The translations under genes and the position numbers were made by a program. Positions 42,833 to 51,991 of a stretch of 64,000 nucleotides of DNA are shown here, piece after piece. Positions within the stretch are counted from its first letter, which is position 1; each line of letters starts with the position of its first letter. Origin of the DNA: an uncultured Thermoanaerobaculia bacterium (GTDB lineage: Bacteria; Acidobacteriota; Thermoanaerobaculia; Multivoradales; Multivoraceae); NCBI GenBank assembly GCA_951812325.1, contig OX638294.1, positions 4,006,859 through 4,070,858 on the forward strand, written 5' to 3'. Under the pieces are notes generated by a model. It did no database searches. It saw only the letters and a list, made by a program, of their open reading frames with translations, and had not been told where the DNA came from.

Positions 42833-42932
42833 GCCAGCGGCGCCTGTGCGTCACGGCGAGCAGTCGGACACGCCGACCTGTCCGATTTGCGGCGACGATC
42901 GGTAGCCAGCGGCGCCTGCGCATCACGGCGAG
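42833..42932. repeat. 28-bp direct repeat before PQQ gene
   Basis: GCCAGCGGCGCCTGTGCGTC (42833 on) and GCCAGCGGCGCCTGCGCATC (42905 on), each continuing with ACGGCGAG, form two direct copies 72 bp apart. The second overlaps the last codons of the heme protein gene. They may be paired regulator sites for the PQQ gene. Confidence 0.6.
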
Positions 42933-45900
42933 TGCAGAACGTACCGGATCAGATCCTGGACGTCCGAGGGTTGGAGCGTGCTGAGCAGGCCGCTCGGCAT
43001 GGGGGAGAGCGGAGACTCCTCGAGGCTCTCGATGTCCTCGCGGGGAATCGTCTCGACATGGTTGGGGTCCAGGGGGTTGGAACGGATGCCCACGGAGCGG
43101 TCGTCGACGGAGGCGAGAAGCCCCGAATGGAAGCGGCCGTCGCGGGTCTCGACGAGCCAGGTGCGATAGTCGTCGGCCACTTCGTCCGAGGGTTCGAGGA
43201 TGTGCCGGAGGGCATCGAGCGCGGTCAACCGCTCGCCTGCGTCATCCAGCGCGGGGCCGATCTCGCCGCCGACGCCGCCCAGTCGATGGCAGGTGGCGCA
43301 GCCGGCCTCGACGAACAGACGGCGGCCGCGATCGACCTGCTCTTGATCGGCGGGCGGAGACGCCGGGAGTTCGCGGATATCGGCCTCCAGCATGTCGTAG
43401 CTCCAGTCCGCGACGAAGGCACGCTGCGGCAGGTCGGGAACGAGCCGCGGCGCGGCGTAGCGGGTGACGGCGCGTTCGTCGAGCCGCTCGACCACCCGCA
43501 TCGTGCCCTTCATCAGGATCCAGTGGCCCGGGAAGGTGCAGACGAAGGGGTAGAGACCGGGGGACTTCGGAGCGATGAAGCTCAGGACTTCCGTGCCGCC
43601 CGGTTGAACGAGTCCGGTCTTCCACAGGACGAGCGGCGTTTTCGGCACGTAGCCGGAACCCTCGGCCGAGGCCGGGTTGCGCGCCGCCTCGGCGTCGGCT
43701 GCCCGGCCCACGTCCTCCAGCGCTCCCGGTCGTGTGACGACGACGTTGTGGGGCATCACGTCGATGTTCTCGAAGGTGATCTCGACGGGACCGCCGGTGC
43801 GCACCGTGAACTCCTCGAGGTCGAACAGCATCTGGTGGGGGACCGGGCGCAGGGTCACGATTGCCGGCCCGAGGTTGACGATCTTCTCGCGCAGGCCGCT
43901 TCCGTGCTCTCCTCCTCGATCGCCGCCGGCCCGCTCGATCAGCCGGTCGGCGAGCCGGAGACCCAGGTCATGGATGCGTCGGTAGCGCGGCGAGGTGAGT
44001 TCGCGGGGATCGGCGCGTTCGAGCGCATCGACGATCGTGTCGGCGAGCGCTTCGCCGGCGCCGGCCGCGGGCCACGCGTCCGGCGCCTCGGCCGTCAGTT
44101 CCCCCAGTGCTGCCAGCGCGGTCAGGGCGAGCGCTGGATCGGCGGCCTGGGCGGCCAGGCCGGCCAGCCGTTCGAAGCTGCGCCGCGCGTTCGCCGTGAT
44201 GCCGGAGAGTGTTCGCGCGGCCGCTTCCAGCACCCGCTGCCGGCCCTCTCCGCGGCGGTCGTCGAAGAGCGAGGAAACAGGCTCCCAGGCGCCGCCGCGG
44301 AGGGCCGGCGGCAGCTGGTCGACGGCGTGGAGCCAGTCGATCAACTGATCGGGAGTTGGTCTGCGGGGCAGGATGCGGCCGGGCGACGCGTCGCCGGCAG
44401 CCGCGAGCAGGGCCGCGGTCGCGCCGCTCCGGACCTTGCGCCGGGTGGCGCTGGCGGCGAGTGGCTGGAGTTCGCGGCGAGACGCCCGGAGCGTTGCGCG
44501 GTCCTGCTCGAGCAGGTGCAGAACGATCCGATCCAGGGTTTCCGGTTCAGGCGGGTGAACCGTGTCCAGGCGCTGCAGTTCGGCCACGAGCAGCGCCGCG
44601 GGCGTCAAGGAAACGGAGCGGCTCGTACCCGCAGACGTACCCGCAGTCAGGTTGGCAAGCGCCTGCCGCTGGCGCACCAGGCCGGCATCGGCGCGGCGGA
44701 TCAGGGCACGGTCGGTCAGCGGATGGGCGGGCAGCCGCTCCAGCTTCCGGGTCGAGAGCCGGCTCAGCAGGTACTGGACTTCCGATGGCGGCAGACGGTC
44801 GAGAAGCCTGGCGCCGCTGCGGGGCCGCCTTGCCGGCAAGCGCCCGCTCGGCCGAACAACGCGGGAGTCCTCATCGAGGTGTTCGACGGCTGCGGCGTGA
44901 ACGGCCACCGCCGGGTCTTCGCGCCGCCGCGGCGGCTCACGCTCCGATGCGAGCGCCGGCAACCACCACCTCTCCAGGGTGTCCACCGTTTCGCCGAGAA
45001 CGTAGTCGAGGTAGTAGTCGGTCGGATGGTCGAGCGCCCTGAGTGAAGCGAGGGCGGCGGCTTCGGACTCGATGTAGCTCAGTCCGAGCAGGGCCTCGAG
45101 GCGGGTGCGCGGGAACGGGTCCTCCACCCGGGCGGCCAGAAGCGCCAGAGGATCGTCCAGCTCGCGGCGCCAGAAGCGGGCGACCCGGGTCGCTGCGGCT
45201 CTCGCCCGGGGTTCCGGGGAGTTCAGCATGCGGTCGAGCAGTTCCGGTTCGACGGCGTTCAGGTTCTGGTAGAGCCAGAGTGCCTCCAGCCGATGGTGTT
45301 CAAGATTCGGGTGGGCGGCGGAATGGGCGTCGGTGTGGGTGCCGGGGGCGCCGGCGAGGTGCTCGGCAGGCCCTCTGCGGCTTTCACGCTCGGTTTCGCG
45401 CTCGTCCAGCTCGTTGAGCCAGGCGCCGAGTTCCGCCAGCACTTCTGCCCGGGGGCGCTCCCGGAGTTCGCGGCGGACCCGGTAGCGGGTGCGGTCTTCG
45501 TACTCTTCGAGCATGCGGACGAGTTCCGGCGCCGTTGCGCCGGCGATTCCGGGTGGTTCCAGCAACGGTCTCGACTCGTGGCGGATCCGCCACACGCGCC
45601 CGTGGTCGTGGTCGCGCCGCTCATCGCGCAGCGAGTACTGCATGTGGCCGATCAGGGGGTTGAACCAGTCGATGAGGTAGAGCGAGCCGTCCGGCGCGAA
45701 CTGCAGGTCGACGGGCCGGAAGTTGATGTCCGTCGAGTACAGGAGGGGCTCGACCTCCTCGGAGGTGAAGCCCGAGTCCTCCTCGATCACGCGGTGCTGC
45801 CTGATGCCCTGAAAGCCGATCGTGTTGTTGACGAGGAAATTGCCCTGGGCCTCCTCGGGGAAATGGCGCGAGCTGACGATCTCGCAGCCGGAGGTCGGCC

Positions 45901-46771
45901 GGACGATCGAGGTGAACACCTTCATCCGGCGGCGCTTGGTCGGGTACGGCGCGTTGCCGGTGATCGGTGCGCCGAAGTAGTTCGAGCCGCCGGAGGCGTC
46001 GGCGATGAAGTTCTGTCCCCAGCGGTCGAACACGTGTCCCCACGGGTTGGCGAACCGGTAGGAGACGAAGACCTCGAGCTGGAACCGGTTCGGCTTGTAG
46101 CGGAAGACCCCGGCGTCGACCAGCCGCACCGGGCCGTATGGAGTCTCGACCTGGCTGTGGTGGAAGGTGCCCTCCTGGAAGTAGAGCGCGCCGCCCGGTC
46201 CCCAGGTGAAGGCCGAGATGGAATGGTGGCTGTCCTCGGTGCCGAAGCCGTGCAAGATGACCTCGTAGCGGTCGGCCACGTCGTCGCCGTCGGTGTCCTC
46301 GATGAACATCAGGTTCGGCTGCTGGGCCACGTAGGCGCCGCCGTCGCCGAGTTCGAAGCCCGTGGGCAGGTGGAGGCCCCGGGCGAAGACCACGTGGTGA
46401 TCGGCGCGGCCGTCGCCGTCGCGATCCTCGAGGATCACGATCTTGTCGTCGGGTTCCTGGTCGGGCAGGCGCTGCGGATAGGACGGCATCGTCGCCACCC
46501 AGAGGCGGCCCCGGGCGTCGAAGGTCATGGACACCGGATTGCCGATCGGAAAGTCCTGTTCCGACGCGAACAGGGAAACCTCGTAACCCTCGGCGACGTG
46601 GAGGTTCTCCAGCGCGTACGCGGGATCGAGCGCCTCGTAGCGCGCCGTGCCGCCCCGGTTCGGTTCCTCGTCGGCGACCTCCTGGGCGCATGCCGGCGCG
46701 ATTGCCGGGCCGGCAGCGTGAACCGCGGCCAGGAGCGCGGCCAGGAGCACGAGGAGCGGGACGCGGCTCAT
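42923..46771 (-). CDS. PVC-type heme-binding propeller, HEAT, cupredoxin and cytochrome c fusion
   Basis: 1282 residues. A signal peptide (about 1-30) precedes an NHL/sorbosone-dehydrogenase-like propeller (about 50-410), a helical HEAT-like region (about 480-930), a plastocyanin-like copper domain (about 975-1095) and a C-terminal cytochrome c. The copper ligands look complete: H1008 in PHNVV, C1078, H1083 and M1087 in VCTFPGHWILM. The heme motif is CATCH at 1158-1162. The first and last parts are the arrangement called PVC-type heme-binding dehydrogenase; the added copper domain gives two redox centres in one chain. It should move electrons in the periplasm. It overlaps the SGNH gene by 4 bp (ATGA) and precedes the PQQ gene, so the three may form one oxidation unit. 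Confidence 0.85.
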   Translation of the reverse strand: MSRVPLLVLLAALLAAVHAAGPAIAPACAQEVADEEPNRGGTARYEALDPAYALENLHVAEGYEVSLFASEQDFPIGNPVSMTFDARGRLWVATMPSYPQRLPDQEPDDKIVILEDRDGDGRADHHVVFARGLHLPTGFELGDGGAYVAQQPNLMFIEDTDGDDVADRYEVILHGFGTEDSHHSISAFTWGPGGALYFQEGTFHHSQVETPYGPVRLVDAGVFRYKPNRFQLEVFVSYRFANPWGHVFDRWGQNFIADASGGSNYFGAPITGNAPYPTKRRRMKVFTSIVRPTSGCEIVSSRHFPEEAQGNFLVNNTIGFQGIRQHRVIEEDSGFTSEEVEPLLYSTDINFRPVDLQFAPDGSLYLIDWFNPLIGHMQYSLRDERRDHDHGRVWRIRHESRPLLEPPGIAGATAPELVRMLEEYEDRTRYRVRRELRERPRAEVLAELGAWLNELDERETERESRRGPAEHLAGAPGTHTDAHSAAHPNLEHHRLEALWLYQNLNAVEPELLDRMLNSPEPRARAAATRVARFWRRELDDPLALLAARVEDPFPRTRLEALLGLSYIESEAAALASLRALDHPTDYYLDYVLGETVDTLERWWLPALASEREPPRRREDPAVAVHAAAVEHLDEDSRVVRPSGRLPARRPRSGARLLDRLPPSEVQYLLSRLSTRKLERLPAHPLTDRALIRRADAGLVRQRQALANLTAGTSAGTSRSVSLTPAALLVAELQRLDTVHPPEPETLDRIVLHLLEQDRATLRASRRELQPLAASATRRKVRSGATAALLAAAGDASPGRILPRRPTPDQLIDWLHAVDQLPPALRGGAWEPVSSLFDDRRGEGRQRVLEAAARTLSGITANARRSFERLAGLAAQAADPALALTALAALGELTAEAPDAWPAAGAGEALADTIVDALERADPRELTSPRYRRIHDLGLRLADRLIERAGGDRGGEHGSGLREKIVNLGPAIVTLRPVPHQMLFDLEEFTVRTGGPVEITFENIDVMPHNVVVTRPGALEDVGRAADAEAARNPASAEGSGYVPKTPLVLWKTGLVQPGGTEVLSFIAPKSPGLYPFVCTFPGHWILMKGTMRVVERLDERAVTRYAAPRLVPDLPQRAFVADWSYDMLEADIRELPASPPADQEQVDRGRRLFVEAGCATCHRLGGVGGEIGPALDDAGERLTALDALRHILEPSDEVADDYRTWLVETRDGRFHSGLLASVDDRSVGIRSNPLDPNHVETIPREDIESLEESPLSPMPSGLLSTLQPSDVQDLIRYVLHSP

Positions 46772-47931
46772 CGGTCGACGCGCTCCAGGCGCCAGATCTC
46801 GCTCGAGCGCGCCAGGTCGCGGGCCTCGTCGTCGAGATCGCCGACCAGTTGATCGAAGCGAACCATCTCCGGCGGGAACGAGTGAACGCCGAAAGGCTCC
46901 TTGCGTCCGCCGTAGATGTAGTAGCCGTTCACGGCGCGGTAGCGGTCGAAGAACAGCCGGCTCTTGCGCCGCACCACGCGGCGCAGGCCGTCGCCTGCCA
47001 CCACCAGGCTGGTGATGAGCGACGGCGCCTGAAGGTCGAGCCCCCGCGCCCAGTCTTTGTCGCTCGCGGCGGCCAGGGTCTGGTCGCCGCGCCGCAGGGC
47101 GTAGTAGCCGGGCGCCAGATCGCGGACGCTGATTCGCAGGCCTGCCGGATTCCCCTCGGGCCCCGGTGGCAGAACCGGGGGGCGGATCTCCAGGCCCGCG
47201 CCGCCCTCGGCGGAGGCGACGACGGTTCCAGGCGCCGGGGCGCCGAGCGCTTCGAGGAGCACGCGGGAGGCGTGCCGGTAACCAGCCTCGTTCAGATGCA
47301 CGCCGTTGATCGTCAACGGGGCCGACTCGTCCGAGAACGCGGCCGCCACGCCGTCGAAGATGTCGAGGAAGGGCAGGCCGTTCTCGGCCGCGACGGCTTC
47401 GGCCGCTCCGGCGTAGGCTCGCAGATCGACGTTGCGGCGTTCGACCGCGGCCGCGTCGAGCCCGCGGCCGGAGGGCAGCGCCTGCTGCGGTATCGGCGAA
47501 ACGAGAGCGATCCGGGCCGGTTCGGAGCCGTTGTAGCGCTGCCCGGAGAGGTGGCGGAGCAGCCGCGCGAGGTCATTCCTGAACGCCGGCAGACCCTCGT
47601 TGCCGGCGAACGATTCGTTGGCGCCGTAGAACAACAGGACGACGTCCGCGCCCTGCGCCTCGAGGTGCCGGTCGACCGCGCCGAAGTCCAGCGGCCTTGG
47701 CCGCAGCGCCGCCTCGTCGGCCGACCAGGCGAGGTTGCGCACCGAGAGTTCCAGCTCCGGGAAGGCCGCCAGCAGCCCGCTCTCGAAGTAGCCGAAGAGC
47801 TGGAATCTCTCGGCGAACGTGTTGCCCACCAGGCAGATCCGATCGCCGCGGCGGAGTTCGAGAGTGGAGGCGTCCGAGCCGGAGGCGCCGGCCGCAACGA
47901 TGGCGAGCAGGAGGGCGGAGAGCTTCTTCAC
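46768..47931 (-). CDS. Exported SGNH/GDSL-like hydrolase
   Basis: 387 residues. Signal peptide (about 1-20). Block I reads LVGNTFAERF instead of GDS, so the usual nucleophile serine is replaced; block III is FYGANES (GxN), and NGVHLNEAGY gives the catalytic histidine region. This variant occurs in GDSL-like proteins adjacent to PVC-type heme proteins, so it may be a carbohydrate esterase relative with altered chemistry or only a binding protein. Its 3' end overlaps the heme protein start (ATGA), showing coupling. No ribosome site is visible; a TAGAAT hexamer (47944-47949) ends 12 nt before the ATG. Confidence 0.8.
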   Translation of the reverse strand: MKKLSALLLAIVAAGASGSDASTLELRRGDRICLVGNTFAERFQLFGYFESGLLAAFPELELSVRNLAWSADEAALRPRPLDFGAVDRHLEAQGADVVLLFYGANESFAGNEGLPAFRNDLARLLRHLSGQRYNGSEPARIALVSPIPQQALPSGRGLDAAAVERRNVDLRAYAGAAEAVAAENGLPFLDIFDGVAAAFSDESAPLTINGVHLNEAGYRHASRVLLEALGAPAPGTVVASAEGGAGLEIRPPVLPPGPEGNPAGLRISVRDLAPGYYALRRGDQTLAAASDKDWARGLDLQAPSLITSLVVAGDGLRRVVRRKSRLFFDRYRAVNGYYIYGGRKEPFGVHSFPPEMVRFDQLVGDLDDEARDLARSSEIWRLERVDR

Positions 47932-48248
47932 GCGCAGACCGGCATTCTACCGCGTGGGTCACCGGTGTGAGGGTCTGGCCATGGCCCGACACGCCAGGCC
48001 CGAGATCTTCGACCCGGACCCAAGGGTCAGGAAAGGAGCTGCCAGCGGCCCGAGGAGCGGAACCTCCGCGCCGGGTTGAAAGCCCGTCGCGGAGGCACAC
48101 CGCCGCCTTGAGGCGCCTTGAGGCCGTTCCCTCAAGGCGGGGTCTCCGAAGCGAGCGATCGGACCCGGGGAAGGAACGGCTGTTCCCCTGCTCGACGGGG
48201 AGCGGGTTGTCCGGCACGAGCTCCTGGCCCTGATCTGGCGCCGAAGCC
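47932..48248. other. Structured intergenic region
   Basis: No gene is visible. Three inverted repeats stand close together: CCTCCGCG (48063-48070) with CGCGGAGG (48088-48095) enclosing GGGTTGAAAGCCC; CGCCTTGAG (48114-48122) with CTCAAGGCG (48131-48139); and GGAAC-GGCT-GTTCC near 48172. The CGCCTTGAG motif also occurs once more at 48104. They could form a terminator for the gene at 48249-49364 or a small structured RNA; there is no T-run to decide. Confidence 0.5.
47944..47949 (-). promoter_or_regulatory. Probable -10 element of SGNH-heme-PQQ operon
   Basis: TAGAAT on the minus strand, 12 nt before the ATG at 47931, with no ribosome site between. A very short leader is predicted. Confidence 0.45.
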
Positions 48249-49364
48249 CTAAGGGCAGACGACCGTGAATTCGAACTTGGGACTCGTGGGCGCCGCGGAA
48301 TCGTCCAGCTTGACGGCGGGCGTCACCTGGTTCGCCTGGTCTGTAGCCATGGTCAGGCTGACCGACACAGGCAGGGAGTGGTTGACCGTCCCGCTGCAGT
48401 AGGTTTCGTCCGCCTTGATGGAGAGCGTCGCGGTATCCGTCGCTACCGTGAAGGAAACGCCGTCTTCCGCGGCACCGCCGTCATCGGTGAGTGTTGAGCC
48501 GGAACCGACCACCGTCGCGTAGCTGACCCCGGTCAGGTGGTCGGCGGCCCTGGTTGCGGTCATCCCGAATTCCGGGTGTCCGCGCTTCGGGTTCGATTCT
48601 ACTGAGCCTCCTTCGCTTGGTTCTGCTGCTGCGGTCGTGTAGTGGCCGCTCCCGTTCATCCACAGGTCGATCATGATCTTCGCCGTGCCAGACCCGGCGG
48701 GCCGGGTGAAGGCGGCCCCGTTCGGGATTCGCACCATCTGTCCGGTGATGGCGTTCATGCTCGTCGCCAGGATCATCGTGCCGCCGTCGCCCAGTGTGCA
48801 CGACGACTTCCGGCGGGTGTAGGTCGTCCCCGACTTGTCGTAGCCGCACTTCCTGAGCGCCGCCATCGCCGGCTCCGGCAGGATGTTCGGCAGCAGGCCA
48901 AGACGGCCGCTCGCGGTCTCCTTGAGGAGGACGGCGCCCCTGCCTTCCCTCGTCGTCACGCCGGGGCCGGCGTTCGTCATCTCGGTCGTGGCGTTGCCCA
49001 GGACATCCTGGCTGACCAGGGGGCCCGCGGCGGAGTTCGTGACGTCCGTGAGCCAGTACCAGCCGCCGTCCTTGACCGGGCCGATCTGGAGGCGGCTTTC
49101 TTCCTCGTTGCAGACGAGGCCGCTGTCCATGAACTGCATCATGACGACGCCCTCGCGGTTGGGCGCGAGTTCGCCGTGGTGGGTGACGCCGCCGCAGGTG
49201 GCAGTCCAGGTCACCATGTCGGCGCCGTCGACCTCCGCGATGAGGCCCCCATTCCCCGTGTAGATGGGCACGTCATGTGTGCAGGCCTCGCAGGAGACGC
49301 TGGTCTGGCCGAAGGCCAGCGCCGGAAGCGCGCCGAGAACCAGCGTGATCGTGAAGTGCTTCAT
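48249..49364 (-). CDS. Secreted protein of unknown function
   Basis: 371 residues, family not recognised. Signal peptide (about 1-19, ending ALAFG-Q). The mature part is rich in Thr, Gly and Ser, contains about eight cysteines, and alternates short hydrophobic and polar stretches (VSFTVATDTATLSIKA, SLPVSVSLTMAT), so it is probably beta-rich and extracellular. The gene has a near-consensus promoter and GGAGAAGG before the ATG, which suggests strong expression. Its GC content looks somewhat lower than its neighbours. It might be a surface or structural protein; I do not assign a function. Confidence 0.75.
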   Translation of the reverse strand: MKHFTITLVLGALPALAFGQTSVSCEACTHDVPIYTGNGGLIAEVDGADMVTWTATCGGVTHHGELAPNREGVVMMQFMDSGLVCNEEESRLQIGPVKDGGWYWLTDVTNSAAGPLVSQDVLGNATTEMTNAGPGVTTREGRGAVLLKETASGRLGLLPNILPEPAMAALRKCGYDKSGTTYTRRKSSCTLGDGGTMILATSMNAITGQMVRIPNGAAFTRPAGSGTAKIMIDLWMNGSGHYTTAAAEPSEGGSVESNPKRGHPEFGMTATRAADHLTGVSYATVVGSGSTLTDDGGAAEDGVSFTVATDTATLSIKADETYCSGTVNHSLPVSVSLTMATDQANQVTPAVKLDDSAAPTSPKFEFTVVCP

Positions 49365-49445
49365 CAGTTCCTTCTCCTTTAGCCGTCTCAGCGGCCGTCC
49401 GTTTCGGCTGAAGCTCTCCTGGCCTCAGCCCTTCAAAGCTGGGTG

Positions 49446-49474
49446 ATTATACCGAATCCCGGAGCGGCTGGAAA
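49446..49474 (-). promoter_or_regulatory. Near-consensus sigma-70-type promoter
   Basis: On the minus strand TTTCCA (49469-49474) and TATAAT (49446-49451) are separated by exactly 17 bp. The -10 is perfect. It points at the secreted protein gene starting at 49364, leaving a leader of about 75 nt that carries GGAGAAGG. This is the clearest promoter in the window. Confidence 0.7.
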
Positions 49475-49676
49475 CCGGTCATGAACGACGCCACGGCCGC
49501 GGCCGTTCTCCGGGTGCGCGGACCTGCTGGTTCGCATCGGGCGCGTCGCCGCGAAGCGGCGGGCACAAGGCCTCGCGCGTCCCGCCGATCTGTCGGCCTG
49601 ACCGCCTTCCCTGCCGCCTTCGGCAACAGCGGACCAGAAGGTCCGCGGTCACGGGCTGGTAGAGTCGCGAGCGTTG
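49475..49676. other. Divergent intergenic region with hairpin
   Basis: No gene is visible. GCGGACC and GGTCCGC (49629-49646) form a perfect 7-bp stem with an AGAA loop, 31 bp before the DUF885 start. TAGAGT at 49660-49665 may be the -10 of that gene. Confidence 0.5.
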
Positions 49677-51446
49677 ATGATCGGGCGGCGAAGCGAACGT
49701 GCGACCGTGGCGGCTCTGACCGTCGCGGCACTGGCTGGCTGCGCGCCGGCGCCGGACGCTCGGGACGCTCTCAACGCGCTGTTCGAGGAGGATTGGTCCG
49801 CCCGGCTGCGGGAGAGTCCGCAATTCGCGACCAGCGTCGGCGACCACAGCCGCAACAACGAACTGGCCGACATGAGCCTGGAGGCGATCGAGCGCCGGGT
49901 GGAACGGCGGCGTGATCTGCTGCGGCGCCTGGAGGAGGTCGACGTCTCCGGTCTCGGCGCTGCGGACCGGATCAACGCGCGGATGTTCGCGCGCCAGCTT
50001 CGGGCCAGCCTGGAGGGGTTCGAGTTCGGCGGCTACCAGATGCCGCTCAACGCGGATTCCGGCTTCCACATGGGATTCGCGCGGATGTACCGCCCGATGC
50101 CCTTCCGGACCCCGGATCACCACGACGACTACATCGCCAGAATGCGGGCGCTCCCGGCCTACTTCGAGCAGCAGCAGGCGCACATGCGGGCCGGGATCGA
50201 CCGGGGTTTCACCCTGCCGCGGGTGACCCTCGAGGGCTACGAGGACACGATTTCCGCCCACATCGTCGACGACCCGCAGGACAGCGCCTTCTGGGCGCCC
50301 TTCGAGGATCTGTCGTCGTCGTCCTTGGACGAGATGGACCGCGAGCGCATCCTGACGGACGCCGAAGAGGCGATCACCGAGGCCGTCGTGCCGGCCTACC
50401 AGAGGTTTTACGACTTCTTCGTCGGCGAGTACCTGCCGGGGGCCAGAGAGACGATCGGCGCCTCCGACCTCCCGGACGGGCAGGCGTACTACGCGGAGCA
50501 GGTGCGGTGGTTCACGACGCTCGACGTCACGCCGCAGGAGGTCCACGAGATCGGCCTCGGCGAGGTCGCCCGGATCCGGGCGGAGATGGCGGAGGTGATC
50601 CGGGAGACCGGCTTCGAGGGGTCCTACGCCGAGTTCCTCGAGTTCCTGCGCACCGACCCGCGGTTCTACCCCGGGACCGCGCAGGAACTGCTGGAGCGGG
50701 CCGCCTGGATTGCCAAGAAGATGGACGGGAAGCTGCCGTCGCTGTTCGCGACGTTGCCGCGGGTGCCCTACACGGTTGAGCCGGTTCCGGCCCACATGGC
50801 GCCGAAGTACACCGCCGGCCGCTATGTGTCGGCCCCCTACAACAGCACCCAGCCCGGCATCTACTGGGTCAACACGTACAACCTGCCTAGCCGGCCGCTC
50901 TACGCGCTGGAGGCGCTCACCCTGCACGAGGCGGTGCCGGGTCATCACCTCCAGAACGCGATTGCGGCCGAGATGGACGCGGGTCCCGAGTTCCGCCGTC
51001 ACGACTACCTTTCCGCTTTCGGCGAGGGCTGGGGGCTGTACTCCGAGTACCTCGGGCTCGAAGCCGGCATCTACGAAGACCCTTACAGCAACTTCGGCCG
51101 CCTGACCTACGAGATCTGGCGCGCCTGCCGGCTCGTCGTCGACACCGGGGTGCACGCTCTGGGCTGGACGCGCCAGCAGATGCTCGACTACCTGGCCGAG
51201 AACACGGCGCTCTCCCTGCACGAGGTGAGGACCGAGACCGACCGGTACATCAGTTGGCCCGGCCAGGCGCTGGCCTACAAGATGGGCGAACTGAAGATCC
51301 GGGAGCTGCGGACAAGGGCCGAAGAGGCCCTCGGCGCCGACTTCGACGTGCGCCTGTTTCACGACGCGGTGCTCGCGAACGGCTCGGTTCCCCTGGACGT
51401 CCTGGAAGAGTTGATCGACGCCTGGATCAAGGAGCAGGAGCTGTAG
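49677..51446 (+). CDS. DUF885-family lipoprotein peptidase
   Basis: 589 residues. The N-terminus ends in LAGC (about 20-23), a lipobox, so it is probably a lipoprotein. DUF885 proteins are zinc peptidase-like; HEAVPGHH at 417-424 is the expected HExxH-type motif, followed by FGEGWGLYSEYLG about 30 residues later with the glutamate ligand. WPGQALAYKMGELKI near the end is also typical. Size agrees with the family. The ATG at 49677 directly follows an in-frame TTG; there is no ribosome site and a TAGAGT hexamer is 11 nt upstream. The substrate is presumed to be short peptides. Confidence 0.85.
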   Translation: MIGRRSERATVAALTVAALAGCAPAPDARDALNALFEEDWSARLRESPQFATSVGDHSRNNELADMSLEAIERRVERRRDLLRRLEEVDVSGLGAADRINARMFARQLRASLEGFEFGGYQMPLNADSGFHMGFARMYRPMPFRTPDHHDDYIARMRALPAYFEQQQAHMRAGIDRGFTLPRVTLEGYEDTISAHIVDDPQDSAFWAPFEDLSSSSLDEMDRERILTDAEEAITEAVVPAYQRFYDFFVGEYLPGARETIGASDLPDGQAYYAEQVRWFTTLDVTPQEVHEIGLGEVARIRAEMAEVIRETGFEGSYAEFLEFLRTDPRFYPGTAQELLERAAWIAKKMDGKLPSLFATLPRVPYTVEPVPAHMAPKYTAGRYVSAPYNSTQPGIYWVNTYNLPSRPLYALEALTLHEAVPGHHLQNAIAAEMDAGPEFRRHDYLSAFGEGWGLYSEYLGLEAGIYEDPYSNFGRLTYEIWRACRLVVDTGVHALGWTRQQMLDYLAENTALSLHEVRTETDRYISWPGQALAYKMGELKIRELRTRAEEALGADFDVRLFHDAVLANGSVPLDVLEELIDAWIKEQEL

Positions 51447-51458
51447 GGCCTCGGAACG

Positions 51459-51962
51459 TTGGTCGAAGCACTGATCTGGCTGGAAGAGACGCGCTTCTCG
51501 ACCTGGATGCGGGAGTCGGGACCCGCGTTCTTCTCGAGCCTGGTCTTTCACTCGATCGGAATGGCGTTCGTGACCGGCATCCATGTGGCAACGGACCTGC
51601 GCATCCTGGGGGTGGCGCCCGGTGTCCCGCGGTCGCTCATGCGGCGCTACACGCCGGTGCTCTGGGCGAGCCTGGTCGTGGTCACCGTCTCGGGACTGCT
51701 GCTGCTCCTGGCGTACCCGGCGAAGGCGCTGACCAATCCGGTCTTCTACTTCAAGCTGGTCGCCATCGCGGCCGCCCTCCGGATCATGAGGGCGCTGATG
51801 CGCGGGTTGCTCGGGGATTCCCGCCACGACGCGGCGCCGGCGCCCCGGAAGGCGCGGATACTGGCCGGCGTGTCGCTTGCGCTCTGGGCGGCGGTGATCA
51901 CCTCGGGTCGCTTCCTGGCCTACACCGCCGAGGTCATGCTGGCTTCGCACCTGCTGTACTGA
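51459..51962 (+). CDS. Four-helix membrane protein, paralogue A
   Basis: 167 residues with about four membrane helices. VFHSIGMAFVTGIHVATDLRILGVA has a histidine pair in a helix that could bind heme. The next gene shares the same plan, with HFFGLSLLIGTIGLWDLRLLGVA at the equivalent place. The family resembles DUF6644-like integral membrane proteins, whose role is unknown. The start at TTG 51459 is uncertain; the gene begins 12 bp after the DUF885 stop. Confidence 0.7.
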   Translation: MVEALIWLEETRFSTWMRESGPAFFSSLVFHSIGMAFVTGIHVATDLRILGVAPGVPRSLMRRYTPVLWASLVVVTVSGLLLLLAYPAKALTNPVFYFKLVAIAAALRIMRALMRGLLGDSRHDAAPAPRKARILAGVSLALWAAVITSGRFLAYTAEVMLASHLLY

Positions 51963-51991
51963 GACGCGAGTTCTGCTGAGACACCAGCGCG

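Noticed and set aside
49479-51950. 823-codon minus-strand frame opposite the DUF885 gene
   Set aside because: Crosses two genes and a divergent intergenic gap; no recognisable domain.
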